A stretch of 64,000 nucleotides of DNA from Pseudideonella sakaiensis (GTDB lineage: Bacteria > Pseudomonadota > Gammaproteobacteria > Burkholderiales > Burkholderiaceae_C), in the NCBI RefSeq assembly GCF_001293525.1, contig NZ_BBYR01000023.1:1-64000 (forward strand), given 5' to 3'. The notes beneath the pieces are model-generated. The model did no database searches, was not told the origin of the DNA, and saw nothing but the letters and a program-made list of their open reading frames with translations. The position numbers and the translations under genes were made by a program. Shown here one piece after another: positions 8,587 through 17,377 of the stretch. Each line of letters opens with the position of its first letter. Position 1 is the first letter of the stretch.

Positions 8587-8640
8587 GCTCAGCGGCTCAG
8601 CGGCTCAGCGGCTCAGCGGCTCAGCGGCTCAGCGGCTCAG
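8587..8640. repeat. Tandem 8-base repeat, about 6.5 copies of AGCGGCTC
   Basis: Uninterrupted 8-mers run from 8591 to 8640, with a half unit before them. The last unit contains the stop codon (8637-8639) of the FadB-like gene. On the minus strand each unit reads GAGCCGCT and supplies a TGA. Because 8 is not a multiple of 3, stops occur in all three frames. Each unit also contains the near-palindrome GCTCAGC, so short hairpins are possible. Confidence 0.9.
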
Positions 8641-10754
8641 CCGCCGAAGCCTCGCCCGGCCTCGGCCAGGCGCAGCAGCAGCGGCGCCGGGGTCCAGGAC
8701 GGGTCGGCGGCCGGCTCGGCGGCAAAGCGGCGCAGCGCCCGCACCACGTTCGGCAGGCCGACGGTCTCGGCGTGGAACATCGGCCCGCCACGGTGCAGCG
8801 GATGGCCGTAGCCGTTCAGGTAGACCAGGTCGATGTCGGAGGCGCGCGCCGCGATGCCCTCCTCCAGGATGCGCGCGCCCTCGTTGACCAATGCGTACAG
8901 GCAGCGCTCCACCACCTCGGCGTCGGACACGGCGCGCGGCGTCACGCCGTGCTCGTCGCGGAACTGCGCGATCAGGCCCTCGGTCACCGGGTCCGGGAGC
9001 GGCTCGCGCCGCCCGGCCTCGTAGCGGTACCAGCCGGCGCCGGTCTTCTGGCCGAAGCGGCCCGCCTCGCAGAGCCGGTCGGCGATCACCGGCCGCATCG
9101 GCACACCGGCCTCCGCGGCACGCCGCTTGCGCGTCGCCCAGCCGATGTCCAGGCCGGCCAGGTCGCCCATCCGGAACGGGCCCATCGCCAGGCCGAAGCG
9201 CTGCAGCGCGCCGTCCACCTGCTGCGGTGTCGCGCCGGCCACCAGCAGGTCGTGCGCGGCGGCGCCGTAGCGGGCCAGCATGCGGTTGCCGATGAAGCCG
9301 TCGCAGACGCCGGCCACCACCGCGATCTTCCCCAGCCGCCGCGCCAGCGCGAGGCTGGTGGCCAGCACCTCGGGTGCGGTGTGCGCGGCGCGCACCACCT
9401 CCAGCAGCCGCATCACGTTCGCCGGGCTGAAGAAGTGCAGGCCGACCACGTCGGCCGGCCGCGTGGTGAAGGCCGCGATGCGGTTCACGTCGAGGTAGGA
9501 GGTGTTGGTGGCCAGGATCGCGCCGGGCCGGCAGAGCGCATCCAGGCGGCGGAACACGGCCTCCTTCACGCCCAGGTCCTCGAACACGGCCTCCACCACC
9601 AGGTCGACCTCGCGCAGCGCCTCGTCCTGCAGCGTCGGCGTCAGCCGCGCGAGGCGGCGCGCCATCTCCTCGGCCGACAGCTTGCCCTTCTTCGCGCTGC
9701 TCTCGTAGTTGCGCCGGATCGTCGCCACGCCGCGGTCGAGCGCGGCCTGCGTCTGCTCCAGCAGCACCACGGGCAGGCCGGCGTTCAGGAAGCTCATCGC
9801 GATGCCGCCGCCCATGGTGCCGGCACCGATCACGGCCACCGAGGCGATCGGGCGCGGCGCGGTGTCCGGCGGCAGGTCCGGCAGCCGGGCCGCGGCCCGC
9901 TCGGCTGCGAAGACGTGGCGCAGCGCGCGCGACTCGGGCGTCGCCATCAGTGCCAGGAAGGCCTCGCGCTCGAGGCGCAGCGCCTCGTCGACGGGCCGCG
10001 TCACCGACAGCGCCACCGCCTCGACGCAGCGGCGCGGCGCCGGGAAGGGCCCGGCCGCGGCCGCCACGCTGTGGCGCGCGAACTGCAGGAAGGCCTCCGC
10101 CTGCGGATGCTCGACGGGCAGCGCCCGGGTGCGCCGCGGCGCCCGGCCCTCGGCCAGCACGGTCTCGGCGAAGGCCACCGCGGCCTCCACCACATCGCCC
10201 GGCGCGGACGGCTCGACCAGCGCATCGACCAGCGCGGTCCCCGCGAAGGAGGCCGCGGGCGCCGGGGCGCCCGAGACGATCAGGTTCAGCGCCCGCTCCA
10301 GCCCGACCAGCCGCGGCAGGCGCTGCGTGCCGCCGGCCCCCGGCAGCAGGCCGAGCTTGACCTCGGGCAGGCCGAGCGAGGCGTCGCTGCGCGCGACGCG
10401 GAAATGGCAGCCCATCGCCAGCTCCAGCCCGCCGCCGAGGCAGACGCCGGCGATCGCCGCGACCACCGGCTTGGGGCTGTCCTCGAGGCGGCCGATCAGC
10501 GTCGGCAGCCGCGGCTCGCGGGCCGCGGCCGGCGTGCCGAACTCGGTCACGTCGGCGCCGCCGGAGAAGGCGCGCGCGCTGCCGGCCAGCACGATCGCCC
10601 GCACCGCCGGGTCGGCCAGCGCCTCGTCGAGCGCCTGCGCGAGCGCCAGGCGCAGCGCCGCGCCGAGCCCGTTCACCGGCGGCCGGTCCATCGTCAGCAG
10701 CGCCACCGCGCCGCGCCGGGCGACCTGCAGGCCGCCGGGGGTTGCTTCGTTCAT
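8637..10754 (-). CDS. Bifunctional enoyl-CoA hydratase / 3-hydroxyacyl-CoA dehydrogenase (FadB/FadJ-like)
   Basis: A 705-residue beta-oxidation enzyme. The crotonase domain (1-190) has both catalytic glutamates, Glu111 in GGGLELAMG and Glu131 in GLPEVKLGLLPGAGG. The dehydrogenase half starts near residue 304 with the NAD site IGAGTMGGG (310-317), HFFSPANVMRLLEVV, and GFIGNRM. A C-terminal 3HCDH repeat follows. It hydrates trans-2-enoyl-CoA and oxidises the L-3-hydroxyacyl-CoA. No thiolase partner is adjacent. The ATG at 10754 has GGAG eight bases upstream. The length agrees with the MFE-1/FadJ group; chain-length preference is unknown. Confidence 0.92.
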   Translation of the reverse strand: MNEATPGGLQVARRGAVALLTMDRPPVNGLGAALRLALAQALDEALADPAVRAIVLAGSARAFSGGADVTEFGTPAAAREPRLPTLIGRLEDSPKPVVAAIAGVCLGGGLELAMGCHFRVARSDASLGLPEVKLGLLPGAGGTQRLPRLVGLERALNLIVSGAPAPAASFAGTALVDALVEPSAPGDVVEAAVAFAETVLAEGRAPRRTRALPVEHPQAEAFLQFARHSVAAAAGPFPAPRRCVEAVALSVTRPVDEALRLEREAFLALMATPESRALRHVFAAERAAARLPDLPPDTAPRPIASVAVIGAGTMGGGIAMSFLNAGLPVVLLEQTQAALDRGVATIRRNYESSAKKGKLSAEEMARRLARLTPTLQDEALREVDLVVEAVFEDLGVKEAVFRRLDALCRPGAILATNTSYLDVNRIAAFTTRPADVVGLHFFSPANVMRLLEVVRAAHTAPEVLATSLALARRLGKIAVVAGVCDGFIGNRMLARYGAAAHDLLVAGATPQQVDGALQRFGLAMGPFRMGDLAGLDIGWATRKRRAAEAGVPMRPVIADRLCEAGRFGQKTGAGWYRYEAGRREPLPDPVTEGLIAQFRDEHGVTPRAVSDAEVVERCLYALVNEGARILEEGIAARASDIDLVYLNGYGHPLHRGGPMFHAETVGLPNVVRALRRFAAEPAADPSWTPAPLLLRLAEAGRGFGG

Positions 10755-10788
10755 CGTTCGTGCTCCGCGGCCCCGGGGCCGCCGTGGT

Positions 10789-11559
10789 TCAGGCCGTCAC
10801 GCCGCCGTCGATCACCAGGCTCTGCCCGGTCATGAAGGACGAGGCATCGCTGGCCAGGTAGACCGCCGCGCCGGCAATCTCGTCGGGCTCGCCGATGCGG
10901 CGCAGCGGCGTCATCGCCTCGCTGCGCGCGCGCAGGGCCTCGTCCTCCCACAGCGCGCGGGCGAAGTCGGTGCGCACCAGGCCCGGTGCGATCGCGTTCA
11001 CCCGCACGTTGTGCGGCCCGTATTCCACCGCGAGGTTGCGCACCAGCTGGAAGTCGGCCGCCTTGCTGATGTTGTAGGCGCCGATGATCGGCGAGCCGCG
11101 CAGGCCGCCGATCGAGGACACGACGATGATCGAGCCGCTGCGCCGCGCGACCATCTGCGGCGCCGCGAACTGGATCAGCCAGTGGTTGGCGACCACGTTG
11201 TTGTCGAGGATCTTGCGGAACTGCTCGTCGCTGATGCCGCCGAGCGGCCCGTGGTAGGGGTTGGAGGCCGCGTTGCAGACCAGCACGTCCAGCCGGCCGA
11301 AGGCGGCCAGCGTGCCGTCCACCAGCGCCTTCAGCTCGTCCTTCGAGCCCAGGCTGGCGGGGATCGAGATCGCGCGGTCGGCGCCATGGCGCGCGCGGAT
11401 CGCATCGCGCACGGCCTCGCAGGCCGCGGCCTTGCGCGAGGAGATCACGACCCGGGCGCCGGCCTCGGCCAGCCGCTCCGCGATCGCGCGGCCGATGCCG
11501 CGCGAGGACCCGGTGACGATGGCCACGCGGCCATCGAGCGCGAACAGGGGGCTGCTCAT
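10789..11559 (-). CDS. Short-chain dehydrogenase/reductase
   Basis: A 256-residue classical SDR. The cofactor motif TGSSRGIG is at 16-23, CNAAS replaces the usual NNAG at 95-99, the catalytic Ser is near 149, and YNISK gives Tyr162/Lys166. It ends with the usual SFMTGQSLVIDGG. It sits 34 bases upstream of the FadB-like gene on the same strand and is probably cotranscribed, suggesting reduction or oxidation of an acyl-CoA or alcohol intermediate. It is divergent from a second SDR. The substrate is inferred from context only. Confidence 0.88.
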   Translation of the reverse strand: MSSPLFALDGRVAIVTGSSRGIGRAIAERLAEAGARVVISSRKAAACEAVRDAIRARHGADRAISIPASLGSKDELKALVDGTLAAFGRLDVLVCNAASNPYHGPLGGISDEQFRKILDNNVVANHWLIQFAAPQMVARRSGSIIVVSSIGGLRGSPIIGAYNISKAADFQLVRNLAVEYGPHNVRVNAIAPGLVRTDFARALWEDEALRARSEAMTPLRRIGEPDEIAGAAVYLASDASSFMTGQSLVIDGGVTA

Positions 11560-11750
11560 CGGGGGAGTCTCCTGGGCCGTCTCGCCGCGCGATCGGGGGA
11601 CGGCCCGGGGCCGTCGGGAAGATCGGGATCCGCGCGTACTGCGGCTTCTGTTAAGGTGATCGACGCGCCCGCTTCATCCGGGGGGCAACCGAGCGGCGAC
11701 CGGCCGGGCCGGACGTCGAAAAGACCATACCAGATTTTCCGAACGGACCC

Positions 11751-12659
11751 ATGAGCATCGATCTGAACGGCCGCGTGGCGATCGTCACCGGCGCCGGCGG
11801 CGGCCTCGGCCGCCAGCATGCGCTGGCGCTGGCGGCGCGCGGCGCCAAGGTGGTGGTGAACGATTTCGGCCGCGCGGTCAGCGGCCCGGACGGCCGGGAG
11901 CGTACCGCGGCCGACGCGGTGGTGGACGAGATCCGGGCCGCCGGCGGCGAGGCCGTCGCCAACGGCGCCTCGGTGACCGACGAGGCGGCCGTCGCGGCGA
12001 TGGTGCAGGACACGCTGGCGCGCTGGGGCCGCATCGACATCCTCGTCAACAACGCCGGCATCCTGCGCGACAAGAGCTTCGCGAAGATGGACCTGGCCGA
12101 CTTCCGCCTGGTGCTGGACGTGCACCTGATGGGCGCGGCGATCTGCAGCCACGCGGTCTGGCCCGTGATGAAGGCGCAGAAGCACGGCCGCATCGTGATG
12201 ACGACCTCGTCGTCCGGCCTCTACGGCAACTTCGGCCAGGCCAACTACGGCGCCGCGAAGATGGCGCTGGTCGGCCTGATGCAGACGCTGTCGATCGAGG
12301 GCGCGAAGGACGGCATCCGCGTCAACTGCCTGGCGCCGACCGCCGCCACCCGCATGACCGAGGGCCTGCTGCCGCAGGCGGCGCTGGACGTGCTGACGGC
12401 CGAATCGGTCGCGCCGGCGGTGGTGTTCCTCGCCAGCGACGAGGCGCCGACGCGCACCATCCTGTGCGCCGGCGGCGGCACCTTCGAGCGCGCCTACGTC
12501 ACGCTGACGCGCGGCGTGCACCTGGGCACCGGCCCGGACGTGGCCGACCGGCTGGCCGAGCAGTTCGACGCGGTGTCCGACCGCGACGACGAGCAGGTGC
12601 CCGACAGCGGCAGCGCGCAGGGCAGCAACGAGGTCGCGCGGGCGCTGGCCGCGCGCTGA
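11751..12659 (+). CDS. SDR of the MFE-2 / (3R)-hydroxyacyl-CoA dehydrogenase type
   Basis: A 302-residue SDR. Cofactor motif TGAGGGLG at 13-20, NNAG at 100-103 followed by ILRDKSF, catalytic Ser153, Tyr166 and Lys170 (YGAAK). The phrases VVVNDFGR and ILRDKSFAKM, and the roughly 40-residue tail after the SDR core, are hallmarks of the dehydrogenase domain of peroxisomal multifunctional enzyme 2. Oxidation of D-3-hydroxyacyl-CoA or a side-chain intermediate is therefore likely. It faces the FadB-like/SDR operon across 191 bases, consistent with shared control. No hydratase-2 domain is fused. Confidence 0.85.
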   Translation: MSIDLNGRVAIVTGAGGGLGRQHALALAARGAKVVVNDFGRAVSGPDGRERTAADAVVDEIRAAGGEAVANGASVTDEAAVAAMVQDTLARWGRIDILVNNAGILRDKSFAKMDLADFRLVLDVHLMGAAICSHAVWPVMKAQKHGRIVMTTSSSGLYGNFGQANYGAAKMALVGLMQTLSIEGAKDGIRVNCLAPTAATRMTEGLLPQAALDVLTAESVAPAVVFLASDEAPTRTILCAGGGTFERAYVTLTRGVHLGTGPDVADRLAEQFDAVSDRDDEQVPDSGSAQGSNEVARALAAR

Positions 12660-12723
12660 GGCGCCGCGCGGCGCGCCGCCCCCGGCCGCGCGCGCCGGCC
12701 CGGCCGCACCGCTGCCGCCCACG

Positions 12724-13581
12724 TCAGCGCGCGCCGGCCGCCGCGTCGCCGAAGCGCGCGTTCAAGCTCGCCCCCTGCGCCGCGTCGGCGAAGCCGTCGA
12801 AGCGGCCGTCCGCCAGGGCCTCGACGGCCCGGATGAAGCCGCCCCAGGCGGCGCGGGCGAGCGCGCCGCCGACGCTGATCCGCCGCACGCCGAGCGCGGC
12901 CAGCGCCGGCAGGGTCCAGGGGCTGGCCGCGCCCATCAGCACGTTGACCGGCCGCCCGCCCGCGGCGGCGAGCACGGCCACGATCTCCTCGCGCGTGCGC
13001 AGGCCCGGCGCGTAGAGGCAGTCGGCCCCGGCCTCGGCATAGGCCGCGATGCGGCGCAGCACGTCGTCGAGGTCGGGCAGGCCGGCGAACAGGCCGTCCG
13101 CGCGCCCGACCAGCAGCACCGCCTCGCCGCTCGCATCGATCGCGGCGCGCGCCGCGCGCAGCCGATCGACGGCCTCCGCGAGCGGGAACAGCGGCCGCGC
13201 CGGGTCGCCGGTCGTGTCCTCGATCGACAGCCCGGCCACGCCGGTGTCGATCGCGAGCCGGACGCTGTCGGCCACGTCCTCGGGGCGGGCGCCGAAGCCG
13301 TTCTCGAAGTCCGCGTTGACCGGCAGCGCGGTGGCCGCGACCAGTTCGCGCAGGTGCGCGAGCACCGCGTCGCGGCCGACGTGGTTGTCGGCGCGGCCCT
13401 GCGACCAGGCCAGGCCCGAGCTGGTGCTGGCCAGCGCCTGGAAACCGGCGCCGGCCAGCCAGCGCGCGCTGCCGGCGTCCCAGGGGTTGGGCAGCACGAA
13501 GCAGCCGGACGCGTGCAAGCGGCGGAAGCGCTGGCGCCGTTCGGCGAGGTCGGGCGGCAAGGGGGCGGGGGAGGCGGTCAT
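12724..13581 (-). CDS. Isocitrate lyase/PEP mutase family protein
   Basis: A 285-residue TIM-barrel enzyme. Family markers are NPWDAGSAR (32-40), the metal-binding NADFENGFG (89-97) and SIEDTTGD near 120. It lacks the KKCGH-type lyase loop of true isocitrate or methylisocitrate lyase, as is usual in the large oxaloacetate decarboxylase/phosphonopyruvate-like subgroup. The reaction is probably C-C or P-C cleavage of an oxo acid, but the substrate cannot be called. It converges with the MFE-2-like SDR; a degenerate hexamer repeat lies just upstream. Confidence 0.8.
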   Translation of the reverse strand: MTASPAPLPPDLAERRQRFRRLHASGCFVLPNPWDAGSARWLAGAGFQALASTSSGLAWSQGRADNHVGRDAVLAHLRELVAATALPVNADFENGFGARPEDVADSVRLAIDTGVAGLSIEDTTGDPARPLFPLAEAVDRLRAARAAIDASGEAVLLVGRADGLFAGLPDLDDVLRRIAAYAEAGADCLYAPGLRTREEIVAVLAAAGGRPVNVLMGAASPWTLPALAALGVRRISVGGALARAAWGGFIRAVEALADGRFDGFADAAQGASLNARFGDAAAGAR

Positions 13582-13621
13582 GGCGGCGGTGGCGGGGGCA
13601 GCGGTCGGGGGGGGCCGGGGT

Positions 13622-13675
13622 GGATCGGGATCGGGATCGGTGTCCGTGTCGGTATCGGTGTCGGTGTCGCTGTCG
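13622..13675. repeat. Nine degenerate hexamers, GGATCG changing to GTGTCG
   Basis: Three copies of GGATCG are followed by GTGTCC, GTGTCG, GTATCG, GTGTCG, GTGTCG and CTGTCG without gaps. It occupies the short space between the PEP-mutase-family start and the stop of the MFS gene. It is not in a recognisable gene and probably arose by slippage. Confidence 0.85.
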
Positions 13676-13689
13676 GCCGCGGACCGTGC

Positions 13690-15057
13690 TCAGGCCGGGG
13701 TGGCGGCCAGCGTGGCGACATGCCGCGCGCGCCGGCGATTGAAGGCCAGCCCGATCAGCCACAGCGCCGGCGCGGCGGCGGCGATCAGCGCGCCGGTACC
13801 GAGCGCATCGACCAGCAGCCCGCAGAGCGCGACGCCGACCGACTGGCCGAGGAACAACGACGACGCGAAGGCCGACACCGCGGTGCCGCGCCGTTGCGGC
13901 ACCATCTGCGTCGCATGCGTCTGCAGGGTGTTGTGCATCGCATAGAAGCCCAGCCCGAGCAGCGCGCAGGCCGGCAGCGACCAGGCCCAGTGCGGCGCGA
14001 AGGCCAGCACCAGCAGCGCCAGCGCCATGCCGCCGGCGCCGAAGCGGACCAGCCGATGCTCGCCCAGGCGCGGCACCAGCGCCTGCGCGCCGAGCGCGAA
14101 GCCCAGGCCGCCGGCCGCGAACAGCATCACCTGGGCGCCGACTGCCGACAGCGGCAGCCCGAAGCGCAGGTGCAGGTGCGAGGCCAGGAAGGCGAAGGGC
14201 CCGTACAGCGCCGCGCCCTCCAGGAACACGGTGACCAGCACCACGCGGGCCCAGCGCACCGCCCAGATCGCGCGGAACTCGGCCAGCACGTGGCGCAGCG
14301 CCGAGCCGCCGGCCCGCGGCGCGGCCGGCCCGGGCGGCAGCCGCCGGTGCTGCCGCCACACCAGCAGCGCGGTGACGGCGAACAGCGCCGCCACCACCGC
14401 GAAGGGGGTGCGCCAGTCCAGGTGCTCGGCCGCGTAGCCGCCCAGCCAGACGCCGGCGGCGAAGCCGGCCATCTGGCCGATCAGGAAGCGCGCCAGCACC
14501 GGCTGGCGCCGCTCGTAGGCCACGTTGTCGCCGATCCAGGCCATCGCCAGCGGGATGATGCCGGCCGCGCCGAGCCCGGTGGCCAGGCGCGCCGCGAGCA
14601 GGCCGGCGTGGCTCGACGAGGCCGCGCACAGCAGCGAGCCGAGGGCTGCCACCGCCGCCGCCGCGGCGATCACGCGCAGCTTGCCGTAGCGGTCGCCCAG
14701 CGGGCCGAAGAAGATCTGCGAGCAGCCGTAGGCGATCGCGAAGATCGTCACCACCTCCGAGGCCTGGCCCAGGCCGATGCCGAACTCGCGCGCCAGCCGC
14801 GGCAGCAGCGCATCGGCCAGGCGCAGCGACATGCCGCTGCCGCTGGCGGCCAGCGACAGCGCGACGATCACCGGGGTCGGATCGGCCGGCGCCGAGGTCG
14901 CCGGCTGGGAGGCGGTCGGCCCGCCGCCCACCGGCCCGGCGGAAGCCGGGCCTTCGGCGGCGACGGCGGGAGGGACGGGGGTGCCGGCGGCATCGCCGGG
15001 GCCGGCGGACGTCGGCAGGACGGGTGATTCGGGCGGGTGATCGGCGGGAGCAGGCAA
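13690..15057 (-). CDS. Major facilitator superfamily transporter
   Basis: A 455-residue 12-helix MFS protein. Helix 1 begins near TPVIVALSLAASGSGM, and the loop 2-3 motif is GPLGDRYGKLRV. The central cytoplasmic loop is around RQHRRLPPGPAAPRAGG. The open frame runs upstream with no ATG or GTG before helix 1, so the TTG at 15057 is taken as start. This leaves a 45-residue Pro/Ala-rich N-terminal tail. An internal ATG (within GSGMSLRL) would destroy helix 1. Drug or sugar efflux is typical of the family; the substrate is unknown. Confidence 0.8.
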   Translation of the reverse strand: MPAPADHPPESPVLPTSAGPGDAAGTPVPPAVAAEGPASAGPVGGGPTASQPATSAPADPTPVIVALSLAASGSGMSLRLADALLPRLAREFGIGLGQASEVVTIFAIAYGCSQIFFGPLGDRYGKLRVIAAAAAVAALGSLLCAASSSHAGLLAARLATGLGAAGIIPLAMAWIGDNVAYERRQPVLARFLIGQMAGFAAGVWLGGYAAEHLDWRTPFAVVAALFAVTALLVWRQHRRLPPGPAAPRAGGSALRHVLAEFRAIWAVRWARVVLVTVFLEGAALYGPFAFLASHLHLRFGLPLSAVGAQVMLFAAGGLGFALGAQALVPRLGEHRLVRFGAGGMALALLVLAFAPHWAWSLPACALLGLGFYAMHNTLQTHATQMVPQRRGTAVSAFASSLFLGQSVGVALCGLLVDALGTGALIAAAAPALWLIGLAFNRRRARHVATLAATPA

Positions 15058-15161
15058 GGGGCGGCGTCGGGTGCGGAAGCGCCCGACCTTCGCACAAATC
15101 CGCGACGACCGCTGTCGCGCCAGCGAAAGTGCCGCGCCGCTGCGCCGCCCGGCACCCGGCC

Positions 15162-15557
15162 TCAGGGCCGCGTCTGCGCGTCGTGCTTCTGGCGGTAGAT
15201 GCGGCGGCTGCTGCGGTCCTCGCGGCGTTCCAGGCGCGCGGCCTCGCGCGGCCCGATGCGCCCGTCCGCCAGCGCGCGCTGCTCGGCGCGCTCGTTCGCG
15301 GCCTGTTGCGCGTTCAGGCGGCGCGCCTCGCGGCGCGTCAGGCTGCCCGAGGCCACGCCCTGCTCGATGCGCTCCTCCTGGCGCTGCTGGCGCCGGTCGA
15401 CCCGCGCCTCGGCTGCGTCCGAGGCCGGGCCGGCCGCGGCGGCCGGCAGCGCCGCGGCGAGCCCGAGGCACAGGCCGGCGGCCGCGAGCCACGGCGAGCG
15501 GGCCCCGGCACGCGGCGCCGGCGGCTTGGGGAGGGCGGTGAGGGACAGGTCGCGCAT
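15162..15557 (-). CDS. Small secreted basic protein with repeated G-x-L-x-x-REA-x-RL helices
   Basis: A 131-residue protein with an N-terminal signal peptide (hydrophobic LAAAGLCLGLAAALPAAAA, probable cleavage near residue 40). Two related helical units follow, SGSLTRREARRLNAQQ and DGRIGPREAARLERRE, ending in SRRIYRQKHDAQ. Proteins with this pattern are common and uncharacterised in Burkholderiales. Start ATG 15557 has GGAG six bases upstream. A second protein in this window (28551-28970) has related units. No function can be assigned; exported or periplasmic location is inferred. Confidence 0.7.
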   Translation of the reverse strand: MRDLSLTALPKPPAPRAGARSPWLAAAGLCLGLAAALPAAAAGPASDAAEARVDRRQQRQEERIEQGVASGSLTRREARRLNAQQAANERAEQRALADGRIGPREAARLERREDRSSRRIYRQKHDAQTRP

Positions 15558-15868
15558 CGGAATCTCCGGGAGGTGACGGGTTCGGCACGGGCCGGGGGCG
15601 CCGTGGCAGCCGGGGGCTTCGGGGCCGCCGGTCCGCTTGAACCGCGCCGGCGGCATCGCCTTACGCCCGGCCGGCGCAGGCGGTCGGGGCGGCTTGCGCG
15701 GCAGGTTGCGCCGAGGGCAGGCACGCCGGCACGGGCACGCCATCGGCGCGGTGGTCGTCGGTCGGTGCCCCGCGATGCCCCTCGCACCGACCCGGACTTC
15801 GATCCTGCCGCGTAAGGTGCCGGGGCGCCGCGGGTTCAAGCGTCATCCCGCCTCCACCGCCCGCCCCC
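15558..15868. other. 311-base divergent intergenic region
   Basis: Lies between the divergent secreted-protein gene and the DUF1800 operon. It contains the ribosome site of the minus gene at its left edge. Otherwise it is GC-rich sequence with no clear promoter pair, repeat or RNA structure that I could support. Confidence 0.4.
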
Positions 15869-17320
15869 ATGCACGCTGCCGCCCTCGCCGCCCACCGCTT
15901 CGGCTACGCCGAAACGAGCCTGCGCCCGCTGGCGGCCGACCCGCGCGGCTGGGTGCTGGCGCAGTTCGATGCACCGGCGCCGCTCGACCCGCGCGGCCTC
16001 GCCGGCACCGCCGAGATCGCGCCGCTGACGCGCGCGGTGCTGCAAGCCGCGCTGGGGGCGCTGCCGGCGGCCGAGACCCGCGCGGAGGCCCGCGCACGGC
16101 GCGGCACGGGGCCGGCCCCCTCGGAGACGGCGCCGTCGATGGCCTCCCCCGCCGCAGACCGGGCGGCGCCCGCGGCGGCCGCCGCACCGGCCCCCACGCC
16201 CCCGGCCGAGGCGCTGGCGCCGCGCGCCGCGCTGCGCCGCGCCAACCTGGCGGCCTGGCAGCGCCGCTGGCAGCAGGTGATCGACACGCCGACGCCGGTG
16301 GCCGAGCGCTGGCAGCTGTTCTGGAGCAACCACTTCAGCATCGCCGCGACCAAGGGCGCGACGCTGGGCCTGGTCGCCCCCTACGAGCGCGAGGCGATCC
16401 GCCCGCACGCCTTCGGCCGCTTCGCCGAGCTGCTGCGCGCGGCCACGCTGCATGCCGGCATGCTGCTCTACCTGGACAACGCGCAATCGATCGGCCCCGG
16501 CTCGCCGGCCGGCCGGCGCCGTGCGCGCGGGCTGAACGAGAACCTCGCGCGCGAGCTGCTCGAGCTGCACACGGTCGGCGTGCACGGCGGCTACGACCAG
16601 CGCGACGTGACGGAGCTGGCGCGCCTGCTCACCGGCTGGACGGTGCGGCGCGGCGAGGGGCTGGCGGTGGTCTTCGAGCCGGCGCGCCACGAGCCGGGGC
16701 CGAAGACGGTGCTCGGGCGCCGCTACGAGGAGGGCCCGCAGGCGGTGGACCGCCTGTGCGAGGACCTGGCCCGCCACCCGGCCACCGCGCGCTTCCTCGC
16801 CACCAAGCTGGTGCGCCACTTCGTCGCCGACGAGCCGCCCGCGGCGCTGGTGGACGCCGTGGCCGCCGCCCACCTGCGCCACGACGGCGAGCTGCGCCGC
16901 GTGGCCGCCGCGCTGTTCGAGCACCCGCTCGCCTGGGACACTGAGCGCCCCGGCCGCTTCAAGCGCCCGGAGGAGCTGCTGCTGTCGGCGCACCGGCTGC
17001 TCAAGCTGCCGCTCACGCGGCCGGAGCGCACCGCCCAGGACCTGGCCGAGATGGGCCAGCCGCCCGACCGCGCTCCCTCGCCGCAGGGCTGGCCCGACGG
17101 CGATGCCGACTGGCTCGCGCCGGACGCGCTGTGGAAGCGCGTGCAGTGGGCCGCCGGCATGGCCGAGCGCCACGGCGACCTGGCCGATGCCCGCCGCCTG
17201 GCTGCGCTCGCCTGGGGCGAGGACCTCGGCGAGCCGACGCGGCGCGAGCTGGACCGCGCCGCGAGCGGCGGCCAGGCGCTCGCGCTGCTGCTCGCCAGCC
17301 CCGAGTTCCAGCGGCGCTGA
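15869..17320 (+). CDS. DUF1800 family protein
   Basis: A 483-residue protein. DUF1800 signatures include WQLFWSNHFSI (about 144-154), YLDNAQSIG, LNENLARELLELHTVGV (about 219-235) and the later ELARLLTGWTV. These proteins are typically encoded next to DUF1501, as here, and the pair is thought to act in a secreted or envelope process of unknown chemistry. No signal peptide is obvious. An Ala/Pro-rich insert (about 80-118) precedes the conserved core. It is first in an operon with DUF1501, a DUF3106-like gene and an ECF sigma factor. Confidence 0.88.
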   Translation: MHAAALAAHRFGYAETSLRPLAADPRGWVLAQFDAPAPLDPRGLAGTAEIAPLTRAVLQAALGALPAAETRAEARARRGTGPAPSETAPSMASPAADRAAPAAAAAPAPTPPAEALAPRAALRRANLAAWQRRWQQVIDTPTPVAERWQLFWSNHFSIAATKGATLGLVAPYEREAIRPHAFGRFAELLRAATLHAGMLLYLDNAQSIGPGSPAGRRRARGLNENLARELLELHTVGVHGGYDQRDVTELARLLTGWTVRRGEGLAVVFEPARHEPGPKTVLGRRYEEGPQAVDRLCEDLARHPATARFLATKLVRHFVADEPPAALVDAVAAAHLRHDGELRRVAAALFEHPLAWDTERPGRFKRPEELLLSAHRLLKLPLTRPERTAQDLAEMGQPPDRAPSPQGWPDGDADWLAPDALWKRVQWAAGMAERHGDLADARRLAALAWGEDLGEPTRRELDRAASGGQALALLLASPEFQRR

Positions 17321-17377
17321 GCCACCCCGCACGTGCCCCGATCGCCGAACCTGACCCGATCTCCCGCCGGAGCTGCC

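Noticed and set aside
8587-8640. CRISPR-like array
   Set aside because: Units are 8 bases and contiguous with no spacers, and no cas genes are nearby.
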